Assembly (NCBI GenBank): GCA_022747635.1
Contig: JAKTNV010000077.1
Coordinates: forward strand, 558,001 to 622,000
From: Hetaerina americana
Lineage: Eukaryota > Arthropoda > Insecta > Odonata > Calopterygidae
DNA: 64,000 nucleotides
Direction of reading: 5' to 3'
A program made the position numbers and the translations under genes. Below, one piece after another: positions 10,840 through 19,984 of the stretch. Each line of letters starts with the position of its first letter. Position 1 is the first letter of the stretch. The notes below the pieces were generated by a model, which searched no databases, was not told the DNA's origin, and worked only from the letters and a program-made list of their open reading frames with translations.

Positions 10840-11070
10840 TTGTGGAGGATGCAAGTTACCCCTGGTATCGTGTGTTCAGACTGCGTGAATACGTTTATGG
10901 AATTCCGGCTGTTTAATCGTCGATGTGCCGAGTGTTTGTTTGTTTTCCACAATCGCATACATAAGGGACGCAATCTTGCAAAGAAAGACCATATAACTAA
11001 TCGAGAGAAGTTCACTGGTGTTATTAAATTGAACTTTTTCCGTAAACAAGTCTTCTTTGGCCAAAACTGA
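10840..11070 (+). pseudogene. ZAD-like exon, copy 1b
   Basis: An open frame from 10,822 reads PGIVCSDCVNTFMEFRLF, then RRCAECLFVFHN, and ends FTGVIKLNFFRKQVFFGQN before a stop. The C-x-x-C plus E-F-x-x-F-x-x-x-C pattern is ZAD-like and is clearly related to the minus-strand piece at 1,780-1,915. The DNA VTPG start (GTTACCCCTGG) is shared. Copy 2 at 44,414-44,638 is open over the same length but has Ser for the first Cys. The downstream 40 residues are conserved between copies yet unlike any zinc finger I know. It could be one exon of a ZAD gene family or a fossil. Confidence 0.5.
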
Positions 11071-11654
11071 ATGTTTCTTTGCTTTTGTGCATGTGATTAC
11101 AATTCTGGTAAACAAGTCTCTTAATGATATTTATGATCAGGCACAATTTTTTTTGGAAACTTTAATGAAAACACTCCCTTTTGTAGCACTGAGATAATAA
11201 ATTCAAATTCCTTTGAAAAATTTAAAGCGGGTGGCATCAATATTTTTTCGTTGGGTAATAAATGGATGTGAATTTTGTGTCACCTGCTCCCAAGAACGGC
11301 AAAAGTCCTCAAAAAACCTTAGTACAGTATTTTTTGCTGGAATGCTGGAAAGGTGGGAATTATGTTATCTTTGAAGTACGATTTTTACTCACCCCGATAG
11401 GTGTTTTATTCCCATTGAATCGAAACGATTACATTTTAGCTTTTATTAAAGGCGTTCGTGCTAAACAAGAGACGAGTTTTCGCTGTTTATCATTCGATTG
11501 AACAATGTGTACATAGAATCTGAGTCCAGTGCATACATGTGTTTGTCTCCATTTTAATTCATTTGTCAGCCAAATATATGCACGGAATCCGTTGCGTTAC
11601 ACAGTTTTTTCGATAAGATCTCAATTTCTCATCCACATATCAACGATAAGTGGA
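11071..11654. other. No gene seen
   Basis: Shared with 44,640-45,225; leads into the satellite. No coding feature supported. Confidence 0.5.
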
Positions 11655-11858
11655 GTTCAGTGGAGTTCCGTTCAGTACAGTTCAGTTCTGTTCCGTTCAG
11701 CTCCGTTAAGCTCAATTCAGTTCAGTTCCGATTAGTTCAGTTAGGTTTAGTTCAGTTCAGTTAGGTTCAGTTGAGATCCGTGCAGTTCAGTTCTGTTAGG
11801 TTAAGTTCAGATCAATTCCGTTCTGTTCTACTCCATTCAGTTCTGTTCCGTTCAGCTC
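11655..11858. repeat. Short block of GTTCA/GTTCC pentamer satellite
   Basis: About 200 bp of degenerate 5-bp repeats (GTTCA, GTTCC, GTTAG and variants). It aligns with 45,226-45,430, the start of the 19-kb array in copy 2. It stops at about 11,858, where the polymerase B fragment begins with GTTACTCGAAAG. Confidence 0.9.
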
Positions 11859-13503
11859 CGTTACTCGAAAGGGGGTCTATTTCTACGGCTACGAGGATTC
11901 AATCAAACGACTCGAAGAACAATCACTCTCAAGTAATGTTAAGTTATACAATCGATTCGAAGAGATTTCTGACATAGATCACACACATGTATGCAACGTT
12001 TGGGAAACATTTTAGTGCAAGACATCAGGTGATTACAGTTATGTTCACCTTAAAAGTGAAGTAACCCTTTTGGCAGATGTTTTCGAAAATTTCCGCAACG
12101 TATGCTACAAAGCGTCCAAACTCGATCCCGCGAGGTGTTACACATCACCGGGGTTGACTTTCGACGCGATGCTAAAACATACCGAAATTGAACTCGAGCT
12201 ATTGAAGAACTACACCATGCTACTAATGATCGAGACCGCCATGCGCCGTGGAGATTAAAAGTGCTACAAGCGTTTTTGCGAATCGAACAATAAATACATG
12301 TCCGGTCGTGACCACAATTCAGACTCGTCGTACTTGACATATTTAGATGCTAACAACCTATAAGGGTGGGCTCTTTTTAGACTGCTCTCGTACGGTAATT
12401 TCAGATGGTAAAAGGCAGAGGAGATTGAATGTTTAAATTTTGAATACGCATCCGATGAGAATCAAACGGACTACATCCTCAAAGTTGATTTAGAGTACCC
12501 ACAAGTGCTTCAAGATAGCCATTCCGATTTACTTTTATGCCCCGAAAACAAGGTTCTGTGTGTTGGAAAAAATCAAGTGTCTTATAACGCTTGAAAACAA
12601 AGAAAAATATGTCATCCACTTCGTTAACTTGAAACAGGCTCTATCCCTAGGTCTCTTACCCAAAAATGTATATTGATTGACCGAGTTTAGTCAATCCCCG
12701 TGGTTATTCATACATTGACCTGAATACCGACCGACGAAAGGTTGCCCAAAACGATTTCCAAAAAGACTTCTACTAGCTAATGATTAATTTCGTTTTCGGG
12801 AAGACGATGGAGAACGTGAGGAAACGGATTAATATATAATTGGTGTCCAGTGAAAGCCAATTCCAATAATTAATAAGTAAACCCAAATTTCTCAATAGAC
12901 CGCTTAATAGCGAATCTTTGGAGGTCGTTCACATGCGGACGGCTGTCAAGAAGATAGGATAAGCCTATATGAATCGGCTTCTGAGTTTTGGAATCTAGCC
13001 AAATTTCAATGTACGAATTTCACTTTAAGAATATGCTACCAAAATACAGACTTAACTTATCACTTTTATATACGGATACAGACAGTCTGATATAACTAAT
13101 TAAAACCGACGACATTTAAAAAGATATAATAGATAACGTAGATGCATTTGACACGTCATATTTTCCTAAAAATCATTCCTTCTATTCGGAGAATAGAAAA
13201 GTCATTGCAAAGTTCAGAGCCGAATGTGATGGGAAAAATAGGACGCAACTTCCAGGTCTACGTAGCAAACTTTACTATTTAAAGAATTAAGACGGGATGG
13301 AAAAAAAGGCAAAGGGTATAAATAGAGCAAGAAAAGAAAAAAATATCTGCGTTTCTATGACTACGTTCAATGTCTCCGCAAAAATTCGACAGAATTTAGA
13401 AAGATGTCAATTAATGTTATCCGCAGTAAAAAAAACCCAAGCAATACACCATGCAAATGAATAATTAAACTCTAGACGCATTCGACTACAAACTATACCC
13501 TTC
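11858..13503 (+). pseudogene. polB: Polinton protein-primed DNA polymerase B fragment (inverted copy A')
   Basis: Family-B protein-primed polymerase replicates Polinton DNA. From 11,858 in pieces: YGYEDSIKRLEE, LLADVFENFRNVC, SPGLTFDAMLKHT, YLDANNL-stop-GWAL (motif A region, 12,346-12,360; the usual Tyr codon is TAA here), DYILKVDLEYPQ, and YTDTDSLI (motif C, 13,069-13,092, both Asp kept), then the C-terminal FRAECDGKN, LPGLRSKLYY and KKAKGINRA. Many stops and frameshifts. The exonuclease half is absent because the copy starts mid-gene at the satellite junction. It is the reverse complement of 20,715-22,038. Confidence 0.9.
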
Positions 13504-13506
13504 GAT

Positions 13507-14030
13507 GTAGTTTAATGAAGAGTATCTCGTGAAGTACTTGTACATCTTAGTTTTAGGTGTTCGATTAAAGCGTTCCATGATACTTGCTTTAATGTCTGGG
13601 TTATTGGTCGCGTTAAATTTTGTACTATTATTCGAGAGATAAGTTAGGATTTACTATTTACAAACTAACCTCCCTTATCGCTCCGAATTTTTTAAGGTTT
13701 ACTTCTACCGCGAAAAATATCCTCGAATGCTATAATTACACTTTCCGGTTTCTTCGAACGTAAAGCTCTTGCCCACGAATATCGCGAAAATAAATCGATT
13801 ACCGTCAAAATGAACGCAAACCCACGATCGAATTTTTTCAAAGGTCTAAGGTCATTTATATCAGCCTTCTAGCTTTCGTTAAATTAGAATACTATATATT
13901 GATTACGTGGAAAACTTATTCACAAAGGTTTGTGACGGGTAAACGTCTGCTCTCCTCGAGCCATTACCGTATCGCATTTCGCCCCACCCCATTTGCCTGG
14001 TGTACTTTTTCAACGGTGTAAAAACTAGCG
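13507..14030 (-). pseudogene. int: Polinton integrase (rve, retroviral type) fragment, left arm
   Basis: Retrovirus-like DDE integrase that inserts Polinton DNA. It is the reverse complement of 18,430-18,960. On the minus strand: FILTVIDLFSRYSWARALRS, AFEDIFRGRS and a KGG-stop-FVN block after the second Asp region. The C-terminal MERFNRTLK part ends at the 13,503-13,507 junction, where it is fused head-on to the polymerase B tail. Stops within the core mark it as dead. Confidence 0.85.
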
Positions 14031-14039
14031 GGGCGACCT

Positions 14040-14545
14040 GGATCGGTGCAATCTCTATCTATGATGTCGTGTCTCACGCCATTTCGAAGGATTTTTTTTT
14101 CTTGCTCTGTCCTCTCGTCTTTTCGTCTTTTTTTGGGGATGGTAGCTTCATTCTTTTCTCCGATTTTATGTTAGAGAAGCGCTTTCCATCGCACCTGGTC
14201 TTTTGCTTATGCGCTCCCTTGTGTCATCCAAAATCCTGATTAATTCTTCTATCTTCGGCCAGCGATTGCCTCAAGGCGTGACTTCCTTTCTCTTCCTCAC
14301 CGAGTTGCGACCTCGTCACCACCAAGAAACCTACTCTTACCTACCTTACTCTCGGGACGTACACAGGGAAGTTCATGTTTGAGACTGTGTTAATAAATTA
14401 ATCGAGTATTATTTTATACAAGAGCTATTTATCCGAGTCCTTGGGAACCCTCTTCCGCAACACACCTTTCATTTCCTTGCCCAAGGTGCTCAACTTAGTT
14501 TTGGCATGAGTTCAATCGAAGGACTCAGGACTCACAACTCGCATT
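14040..14545 (-). pseudogene. Polinton small ORF, PETF type (left arm)
   Basis: Reverse complement of 17,965-18,420. Its intact-frame counterpart is the plus-strand ORF at 17,965. It lies directly between the integrase and the small basic ORF, as in the right-hand cassette at 19,248-19,655. From memory this ORF type, which begins with a (L/V)-N/S-PETF-like motif followed by a Leu-Asp-x-x-M/I-K-x-(V/I)-L helix, recurs in Polintons; its function is unknown to me. Confidence 0.6.
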
Positions 14546-14720
14546 TTTGGAGATTCATTTTCCTATTAGGGCACTGATGACAATGCTTAAAATTGAACCT
14601 AATAATAAGGGGGAAAAACCGCTTTTTTGTACGAGAAGTGAGCGCTTTTTTTGCACTAATTCTTCTCTCAGCCAACTTTCTCAACGTGTTACGATGCTTT
14701 GAACATTTCCCTTTCAATCA
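14532..14720 (-). pseudogene. Polinton small basic/hydrophobic ORF (copy of cassette 2)
   Basis: The frame begins MKGKCSKHRNTLRKLAERR and continues ISAKKALTSR then RFFPLIIRF. A basic N-terminal helix, a KK/R cluster and a hydrophobic (usually GGFLP-x-LL) tail typify a small ORF that sits beside the ATPase in many Polintons; here the Gly pair is replaced. Function unknown; a virion or membrane-active role has been guessed for such proteins. Sister copies lie at 17,795-17,921 (plus) and 19,700-19,890 (minus). Confidence 0.6.
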
Positions 14721-15344
14721 CTTATCAATCTAATGATTCCTGTTTAGAGTATACAAACAACAATCACAAAAGCTTTGATCAACTCCTCGTCTGAAGATTT
14801 CAATGTAGCTGTACGTAGTTAAGGCTTTTCACTCTTTAAAGCATGAAGTTTATGCTTATTATTCTTCAATCTTCTCATCGTTTTGGGGCATAGCGTCTTG
14901 GGGAAAAATTTTCATTCTAGAGTGGAACCTTTCCTCAATGTGCTTACCGAAATCCGAAACCTTTATATTCCCTCTCAAACTCTACCGATTTTCCCGGATA
15001 AACCTGCCTAGCTAAGTGACCAAATTGTAACCTCAACCTCAAGGATTTTAAAAGTGACAATAAACTAGGAATTTAACGAAATATTCTTGCTTGTTGACTT
15101 TGACAAAAAATTATTCTCTGTAATTAAAAACCTAGACATTAGGGTGATGGCTTCCCCTGGTGAAGTTTACAAACGTCTTTGCTATAGGCCCCCTTACTCA
15201 TTAAATCAACAATTAGGTACGTTTGCACGCCACCAAATTCTTCGAAAAGGGGCATTTCGGTTCGAAATGAACGGGTATTCTAATGCTTGGTTCACTTTTT
15301 GGAGCACAACACCATACTATTTCACTTATCGGACAATTCACATT

Positions 15345-15750
15345 TTGGCGCACGACTACGAAAACATGTGACATTGTATGTACGGTAATTCGTCATAACA
15401 TCTAGTTCCTTTAAAAGCCCCAAAATTTCAGAGTTTAAGAGGACGCCTCGGTAGCTTAAGTGGCTAAAGCACTCGACCGGATATTGAGGGATCTGGGTTC
15501 GAGTCCCAGTCAAGGCGAATGATTTTTACGCTCTGAAATTGTTGCATTGAAATGCACATTAGCAGATGACTCCGTTAAAAGTTACTGTTGCGGCATCTCC
15601 CGCAGTTTCTTTGGAATTTGTCAAAGGGAAAACACCATACGTGTTTAAAGTTGGCTTTAACCTCGTGGACAGTGGCGCCTCGCGCACGACTACGAATACA
15701 TGTGACATTGTATGTAAATTAATTCGTCATAACATCTAGTTCCTTAAAAA
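15345..15750. repeat. Direct repeat flanking the tRNA-like insert
   Basis: GCGCACGACTACGAA-A-ACATG through TAACATCTAGTTCCTT appears at about 15,350-15,413 and again at about 15,684-15,748 with few differences. The tRNA-like unit and about 140 bp more lie between. The repeat is much longer than a normal target-site duplication. Confidence 0.75.
15424..15540 (+). repeat. tRNA-like cloverleaf (SINE head, family C) inside the ATPase relic
   Basis: From G15,445 a tRNA fold can be drawn: acceptor GCCTCGG/TCAAGGC (one mismatch, one wobble), D-arm GCTT/AAGC with a GG-containing loop, anticodon stem CTCGA/TTGAG, and a perfect T-arm CTGGG-TTCGAGT-CCCAG. A-box TAGCTTAAGTGG and B-box GGTTCGAGTCC both fit. 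The anticodon loop (CCGGATA) lacks U33 and would read GGA without a long variable arm, so a working tRNA is unlikely. The unit is enclosed by a 10-bp inverted repeat, AATTTCAGAG (15,424-15,433) and CTCTGAAATT (15,531-15,540). Confidence 0.65.
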
Positions 15751-15904
15751 AATTCACAATTTAATCTAAATTTTCCAATAACTGCGTGGCAAATGTGGTT
15801 TTTCCGCAGCGTGAGGGACCGGTGCAAATACAGATAAACGGATGTTTCCAGGGAAAATTCATGAGAAACACTGAAATTTGGATTAAAAAGTTCATTCTTT
15901 TATA

Positions 15905-17790
15905 ATTTCAAGCGTCGTTAAAGGCATCATTATGCGTACATTTTCGTAGAATTTTATAGTGACCCCACGTACTCGTTTTTATCCCGTCTTTGCAAACGCA
16001 TCGCTTATCGTCAGTCGCATTCAGCGTGACTTTATTCATGTCAATGGTGTAAATATTGTGCAATTTACTCCGAATCACGTTCATTTTTTTGAATACCGTT
16101 GAGTTTTTCCGGGGACATTGAACATAATCGTAAAATTTTAAACATTTTTCCTTAAAAGCTTTCGTTATTCCTTTTGCTTTCGTCTTTTCTTTACCTCCCT
16201 CTACCTTGAACGAATAAAGTTCACTACATGATCCAAGAAATGTGTCATTTGCTATCAATCGCATTTGTCCTTGAATTTAACAATGATTTTGTTCGGAAAA
16301 GCAAAAGTAATCCTTTGGATAATTTGACCGGTCAAATGCATCTAGGTTCCGTGGAAAATCCCGTACACATCATCCGTTTTTATTTCATATACTAAGCTGT
16401 CAGTATTGGTGTAGAAAAGGGATGTATTTTCCCCGTATTTTGGAAGCATTTCTCTGTAATGAAAGTTTTTTTCAGGTTTTACTCAAGTCTTAGACACAGA
16501 AACCTATGCATATAGGTTTATTCATTTTTAGGCCTGCCTTCCGCATGTGAACGGCTACTAAACACTCGTAAAAAATCGCCCTTTCCAGAAATGTTGAATT
16601 ATTTCTTAGTTTTTTTAGTCTTTTTCGTTTACCACTTAATCCATATTCATCCGTTTCCTCACGTTCTCCATTGTTTTTCCGAAGACTGCATTGTACATCA
16701 GTTTGCTGAAATCCTTCTTAAATTCATTGACTTCCATTTTTCTTTCCTCAGTGTTCATATCAGTATAGTTCTTTAACCAAGGTGATTGACTAAACTCGAT
16801 TACTCTATGCACCTTCTTCAGCACCAGTCCTAGTTCTAAAGCTTGTTTCAAGTTTACGTAATGAATTACATATTGACTTTTATTTTCGAGTCGTCAACAG
16901 GGTTTTGTTCACCACCAGGTGGTGCTTTGTTTTCCAGGATAAGAGGGAGATCTGAATGTGTATCGTGTGGCCTTTGTGGGTACTCAAGATCTATTTCGAG
17001 CATATTCCTAGTTTCACCATCTTCGAGAACATTTTCAACCTTTAAATCATCAATATCCGTCTGTGTTAGCCATCGAAATTTACCGCAAGGAAAGGGTGTC
17101 AAATGGATCTACCCATAGAGTTTTTTCGCGCCTAGATATGTCAAATAGGTTGGACCTGAATCTGGGTTATGACATGACATGTATCTATTGTTCGATTCGC
17201 AGTATCTTTTACAACATTGTGAAATTCCGCCTTGATACCATTCTCAATCATTAGAATCATGTCGTAGTCAGTCAAAAGCTCCAGTTCTATATCAGTGTGT
17301 TTGAGCATTTCATCCAAAGTTAAACCTCGAGCAGTATAATACCACGCAGGATCTAGTTTACACTTGCTGTAGTATACGTCACTAACAATTTCAAAAACCT
17401 CAGCTAAAAGAGTAACGTCGTTTTCAGATAGACATCGCGGTAATTGCCGAGTGTTTCACATTCATAAGCGTCCCAATCATTTTCTGCATGCTGAAAATCT
17501 TCGTCGGATACATATTCATCGGTCAGTCTGTTGTAAAAATTTTCCTTTTCCGGGAGCAAGGTTTCATCGAGTTTATTCAACGAATCAGTGTTGTCAAAGG
17601 GATAAACCACCTTCTGTGTGACTAAATTTGTCATTTCATCGAAAATCGTATTAGTGCATTTTAACTCTGATAAAGACGCAACCAGTGAATCTAGAGTGGC
17701 AACCATGGATCGAAACGTCAACATACCGAATTTTGAAATTTTCCTCAATAGACTTAGAAAAAGAAAAATATTTTTCTTCAGAATTTGTAA
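15905..17790 (-). pseudogene. polB: Polinton DNA polymerase B, cassette 2
   Basis: Protein-primed family-B polymerase. Reading leftward from about 17,790: EEKYFSFSKSIEENFKIRYV, LDSLVASLSELKC, KLDPAWYYTARGLTLDEMLK (near 17,310-17,370), [40 protein letters not shown] (16,640-16,720), [11 protein letters not shown] (near 16,385-16,415) and a clean C terminus (YDYVQCPRKNSTV, MNVIRSKLHNIYTID, DDKRCVCKDGI) ending near 15,908. Motif C has Asn in place of the first catalytic Asp. Frameshifts break it into at least four pieces. The exonuclease part is missing, because the gene is joined tail-to-tail to inverted sequence at about 17,790. Confidence 0.9.
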
Positions 17791-17794
17791 ACAT

Positions 17795-17921
17795 ATGTTT
17801 GTATAGAATTAGTGTAAAAAGAAAGGGCTCACTCCACGTACATGTATGCGGTTTTTTACCATTTTTATGGGGTTCAATTTTAGGCATTGATAACGGTAGC
17901 CTAATAAATGCCCGAAAATGA
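17795..17921 (+). pseudogene. Polinton small basic/hydrophobic ORF, inverted copy
   Basis: The plus frame reads RISVKRKGSLHVHVCGFLPF, closer to the usual LK-K-K/R-L-x-x-x-x-GGFLP pattern than its sister at 14,532. It is the reverse complement of 14,545-14,660 with substitutions. Its N-terminal half is cut at the polymerase B junction (about 17,790). Confidence 0.6.
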
Positions 17922-17957
17922 GTTTGCCCGAAAATGAGTTTGCCCGAAAATAAGTTG
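17905..17957. repeat. Three tandem copies of a 16-17 bp unit
   Basis: TGCCCGAAAATGAGTT is repeated two to three times (last copy AATAAG). The inverted counterpart at about 14,545-14,570 has one unit, so the expansion occurred on this arm. Confidence 0.75.
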
Positions 17958-17964
17958 GCTAAAA

Positions 17965-18355
17965 ATGCTAGTCGCGAGTCCGGAGACCTTCGATCAATGT
18001 CATGCAAAAACTAGGTTGAAAACCATGCATAAGGAAATGAAAGGTGTGTTGGGGAAGAGGGTTCCCGAGGACTCGGATAAAAGAATGCTCGATCAATTTA
18101 TTGACAGTCTCAAACATGAACTTCCCCGTGCAGGTCCCGAGAGTAAAAACTTTGGCGGTGACGACGTCGCAACTCGGTGAGGAAGAGAAAAGCACTCACG
18201 CCTTGAGGCAATCGCTGACCCAAGTCAAAAGAATTAATGCAGATATGGATGACGCATGGGAGCGTATAAGCAAAAAACAAGGAGCGATGGAAAGCTCTTC
18301 TCTACACAAAAATCGGAGAAAAGAAAAAAAGCTACCATCCCCAAAAAAAGACTAA
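17965..18355 (+). pseudogene. Polinton PETF-type small ORF, right arm (two overlapping frames)
   Basis: An open frame begins MLVASPETFDQCHAKTRLK and continues MKGVLGKRVPEDSDKRMLDQ, then the reading passes by frameshift to a basic tail ending KKLPSPKKD at 18,355. Layout: a PETF-like start, a helix, then a Lys/Arg-rich tail. It is the plus-strand sister of 19,248-19,655 (minus), which starts MMVVNPETFERRPLPRGLNK. Function unknown. Confidence 0.6.
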
Positions 18356-18424
18356 GCGAAAGCTGAAGAAAAATGAAATCCTTCGTGAGGGAGTGGGACA
18401 CGGCTTAATAGATTATTAGTAAAC

Positions 18425-19100
18425 AACGATTCAGGTCACCCCACTAGTTTTTACACCGTTGAAAAAGTACACCAGGCAAATGGGGTGGGGCGAAATGCGA
18501 TACGGGAATGGCTCGAGGAGAGCAGACGTTTACCCGTCACAAACTTTTGTGAATAAGTTTTCCACGTAATCAATATATAGTATTATAATTTAACGAATGC
18601 TAGAAGGCTGATATAAATGACCTTAGACCTTTGAAAAAATTCGATCCTGGGTTTGCGTACATTTTGACGGTAATCGATTTATTTTCGCGATATTCGTGGG
18701 CAAGAGCTTTACGTTCGAAGAAACCGGAAAGTGTAATTATAGCATTCGAGGATATTTTTCGCGGTAGAAGTAAACCTTAAAAAATTCAGAGCGATAAGGG
18801 AGGTTAGTTTGTAAATAGTAAATCCTAACTTATCTCTCGAATAATAGTACAAAATTTAACGCGACCAATAACCCAGACATTAAAGCAAGTATCATGGAAC
18901 GCTTTAATCGAACACTTAAAACTAAGATGTACAAGTACTTCACGAGATACACTTCATTAAACTACGTAGATGTTCTACCTCAATTGATTCAAAGTTAAAA
19001 CTATTGCGTTCATTCCGCAATAGGTATCTCACCCGCTTACGTGAATGAGAAGAGGGCGTTCCTAACAGCGAGTCGTCAGCGACCCGACAAGTTTGAAAAC
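18425..19100 (+). pseudogene. int: Polinton integrase, right arm (more complete)
   Basis: Frames read NEWLEESRRLPVTNFC (N-terminal part), FAYILTVIDLFSRYSWARAL and AFEDIFRGRSKP, then a QSDKGG block (second Asp) and MERFNRTLKTKMYKYFTRYT (catalytic Glu, near 18,893-18,950), followed by SAIGISPAYVNEKRAFLTAS near 19,020-19,075. The first Asp lies in ADINDLRPL-type sequence. The D-D-E plan of a retroviral-type integrase is visible, but several stops and frameshifts separate the blocks. No chromodomain tail was recognised. Confidence 0.88.
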
Positions 19101-19247
19101 GTTTCTATATTAAAAGAAAAGAGTTTACGTCATAATCACTAAGGAGTGTCTCCCGTTCACAAAATGAGACAAGGCCAAAACAGAGGTGAAATGGGCATTC
19201 TGGATAAAAATTCAAGGTCAAATAAAAGGAGATGTTCCCCCCCAAAT

Positions 19248-19655
19248 TCATAGAGGCAATCCAGGATGGCCTTTTCCAGGAACGAATATTCCTATCGGAG
19301 AAATGAGCATTCTTGCACATGAGGCGGCCTCGTCCCCTTCACTTTTCTGCCGCGGCCTCGTTGGGAGTTGGGAATGTGACAAGGATTTAGCAATTGAAAT
19401 ACGAATAGATGTATCTCTCTTCTGAGTCCTCGTACGTGCTTGGGTCTGATCCAAGGTTTTCACAATAGGAATGTGAAACGGTGTTTTTGGCTCGGAAAGT
19501 ATGTCGTGATATTTATCTGGTACCCGTTTATATAAATGCCACTTCGCAACATCTTTAACCTTCTTGCTCAAGACGGCTTTTATTTTCGCATCTAATTTAT
19601 TAAGTCCTCGAGGCAAGGGTCTTCGTTCGAATGTTTCGGGATTCACGACCATCAA
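19248..19655 (-). pseudogene. Polinton PETF-type small ORF, cassette 1
   Basis: A 135-codon open frame starting MMVVNPETFERRPLPRGLNK, then LDAKIKAVLSKKV and a KWHLYKRVPDKYHDIL helix, followed by a Thr/Gln/Arg-rich tail. Start chosen because the MVVNPETF motif marks the N terminus in its relatives. It lies 3' of the small basic ORF and ATPase on the same strand and meets the oppositely oriented integrase at about 19,100-19,250. It is the best preserved member of its type here. Function unknown. Confidence 0.7.
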
Positions 19656-19699
19656 CTCATTTACCTACAAGACTACAAATTACGCAACTTAGAATCGAG

Positions 19700-19890
19700 C
19701 CAAGTAACATTGACTGAGAGTGGAACGAGTATCCCAGGTTTTTTATTTAGACTTATACCTTGCGTTACCAAGGCTCTCAATGTGTTTAAATGTCTTCCAA
19801 GTTTTCCTTTCAACGCTGGCTTTATTTTATGATTTCCGTTTACTATATTCAAAAAGTACTCGCAGATGGCATTAAATAGTTCGTTGTCTT
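19700..19890 (-). pseudogene. Polinton small basic ORF, cassette 1
   Basis: The minus frame reads DNELFNAICEYFLNIVNGN, then ALKGKLGRHLNTLRALVTQG and ISLNKKPGILVPLSV before a stop. The order A-I/L-x-E-x-x-LN-x-x-x-GN, a basic helix, then SL-x-KK matches the small ORF 3' of the Polinton ATPase. The GGFLP tail is replaced, probably by a frameshift. Confidence 0.65.
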
Positions 19891-19984
19891 ACGCTTTTAC
19901 GATTTACGAGCGTAATTTAGGCTTTATAGTTTTAAGAGCGTTAAAGAAATGCTTTTTGGCCCCCAACATTTTCATCGAGCATGT

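Larger units (their letters stand above)
1..11858. repeat. Segmental duplication, copy 1 (direct)
   Basis: This block matches 31,931-about 45,430 in the same orientation, base for base over long runs with scattered substitutions and small indels. Position 1 aligns with 31,931, so the true left end lies outside the window. It carries a repeat-associated ORF, SINEs, a Helitron fragment, a Penelope-like element, a mariner and ZAD exons, all present in both copies. Its right end is about 200 bp of pentamer satellite that stops abruptly at a polymerase B fragment, whereas copy 2 runs on into 19 kb of satellite. Confidence 0.95.
11858..14660. repeat. Left arm of the large inverted repeat
   Basis: Composed of A' (11,858-13,503, reverse complement of 20,715-22,038) joined to B (13,507-14,660, reverse complement of 17,790-18,960). 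The join at 13,503-13,507 skips the 1.75 kb present between the equivalent points in the right arm. Confidence 0.9.
14850..15897 (-). pseudogene. Polinton FtsK/HerA-type packaging ATPase, cassette 2, broken by a SINE-like insert
   Basis: Genome-packaging ATPase of Polintons. On the minus strand from 15,897: KHPFICICTGPSRCGKTTFA, with an intact Walker A (GPSRCGKT), then a stop soon after. Further on, beyond the insert at 15,412-15,682, FTRGSHHPNV (about 15,130-15,160), KNISLNS and FGHLARQVYPGKS (about 14,960-15,030), then KIFP, follow the family's C-terminal order. The Walker B region is not readable. It lies just 3' of polymerase B on the same strand, as in the right-hand cassette. Confidence 0.8.

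Noticed and set aside
11529..11977. Frames crossing the satellite/Polinton junction
   Set aside because: Chance fusions of satellite translation with polymerase B sequence in a wrong frame.
15087..15371. 94-codon plus-strand frame (MLVDFDKKLFSVIKNL...)
   Set aside because: The minus strand carries ATPase blocks (FTRGSHHPNV, KNISLNS) over the same bases; the plus frame is a shadow.
15445..15517. Functional tRNA gene
   Set aside because: No U33, acceptor mismatch, anticodon GGA without a serine-type long variable arm; a SINE head fits better.
17618..18007. Overlapping frames on both strands around 17.7-18.0 kb as separate genes
   Set aside because: They mix polymerase B (minus) and small-ORF (plus) sequence across the arm junction; only the family-matching frames were kept.
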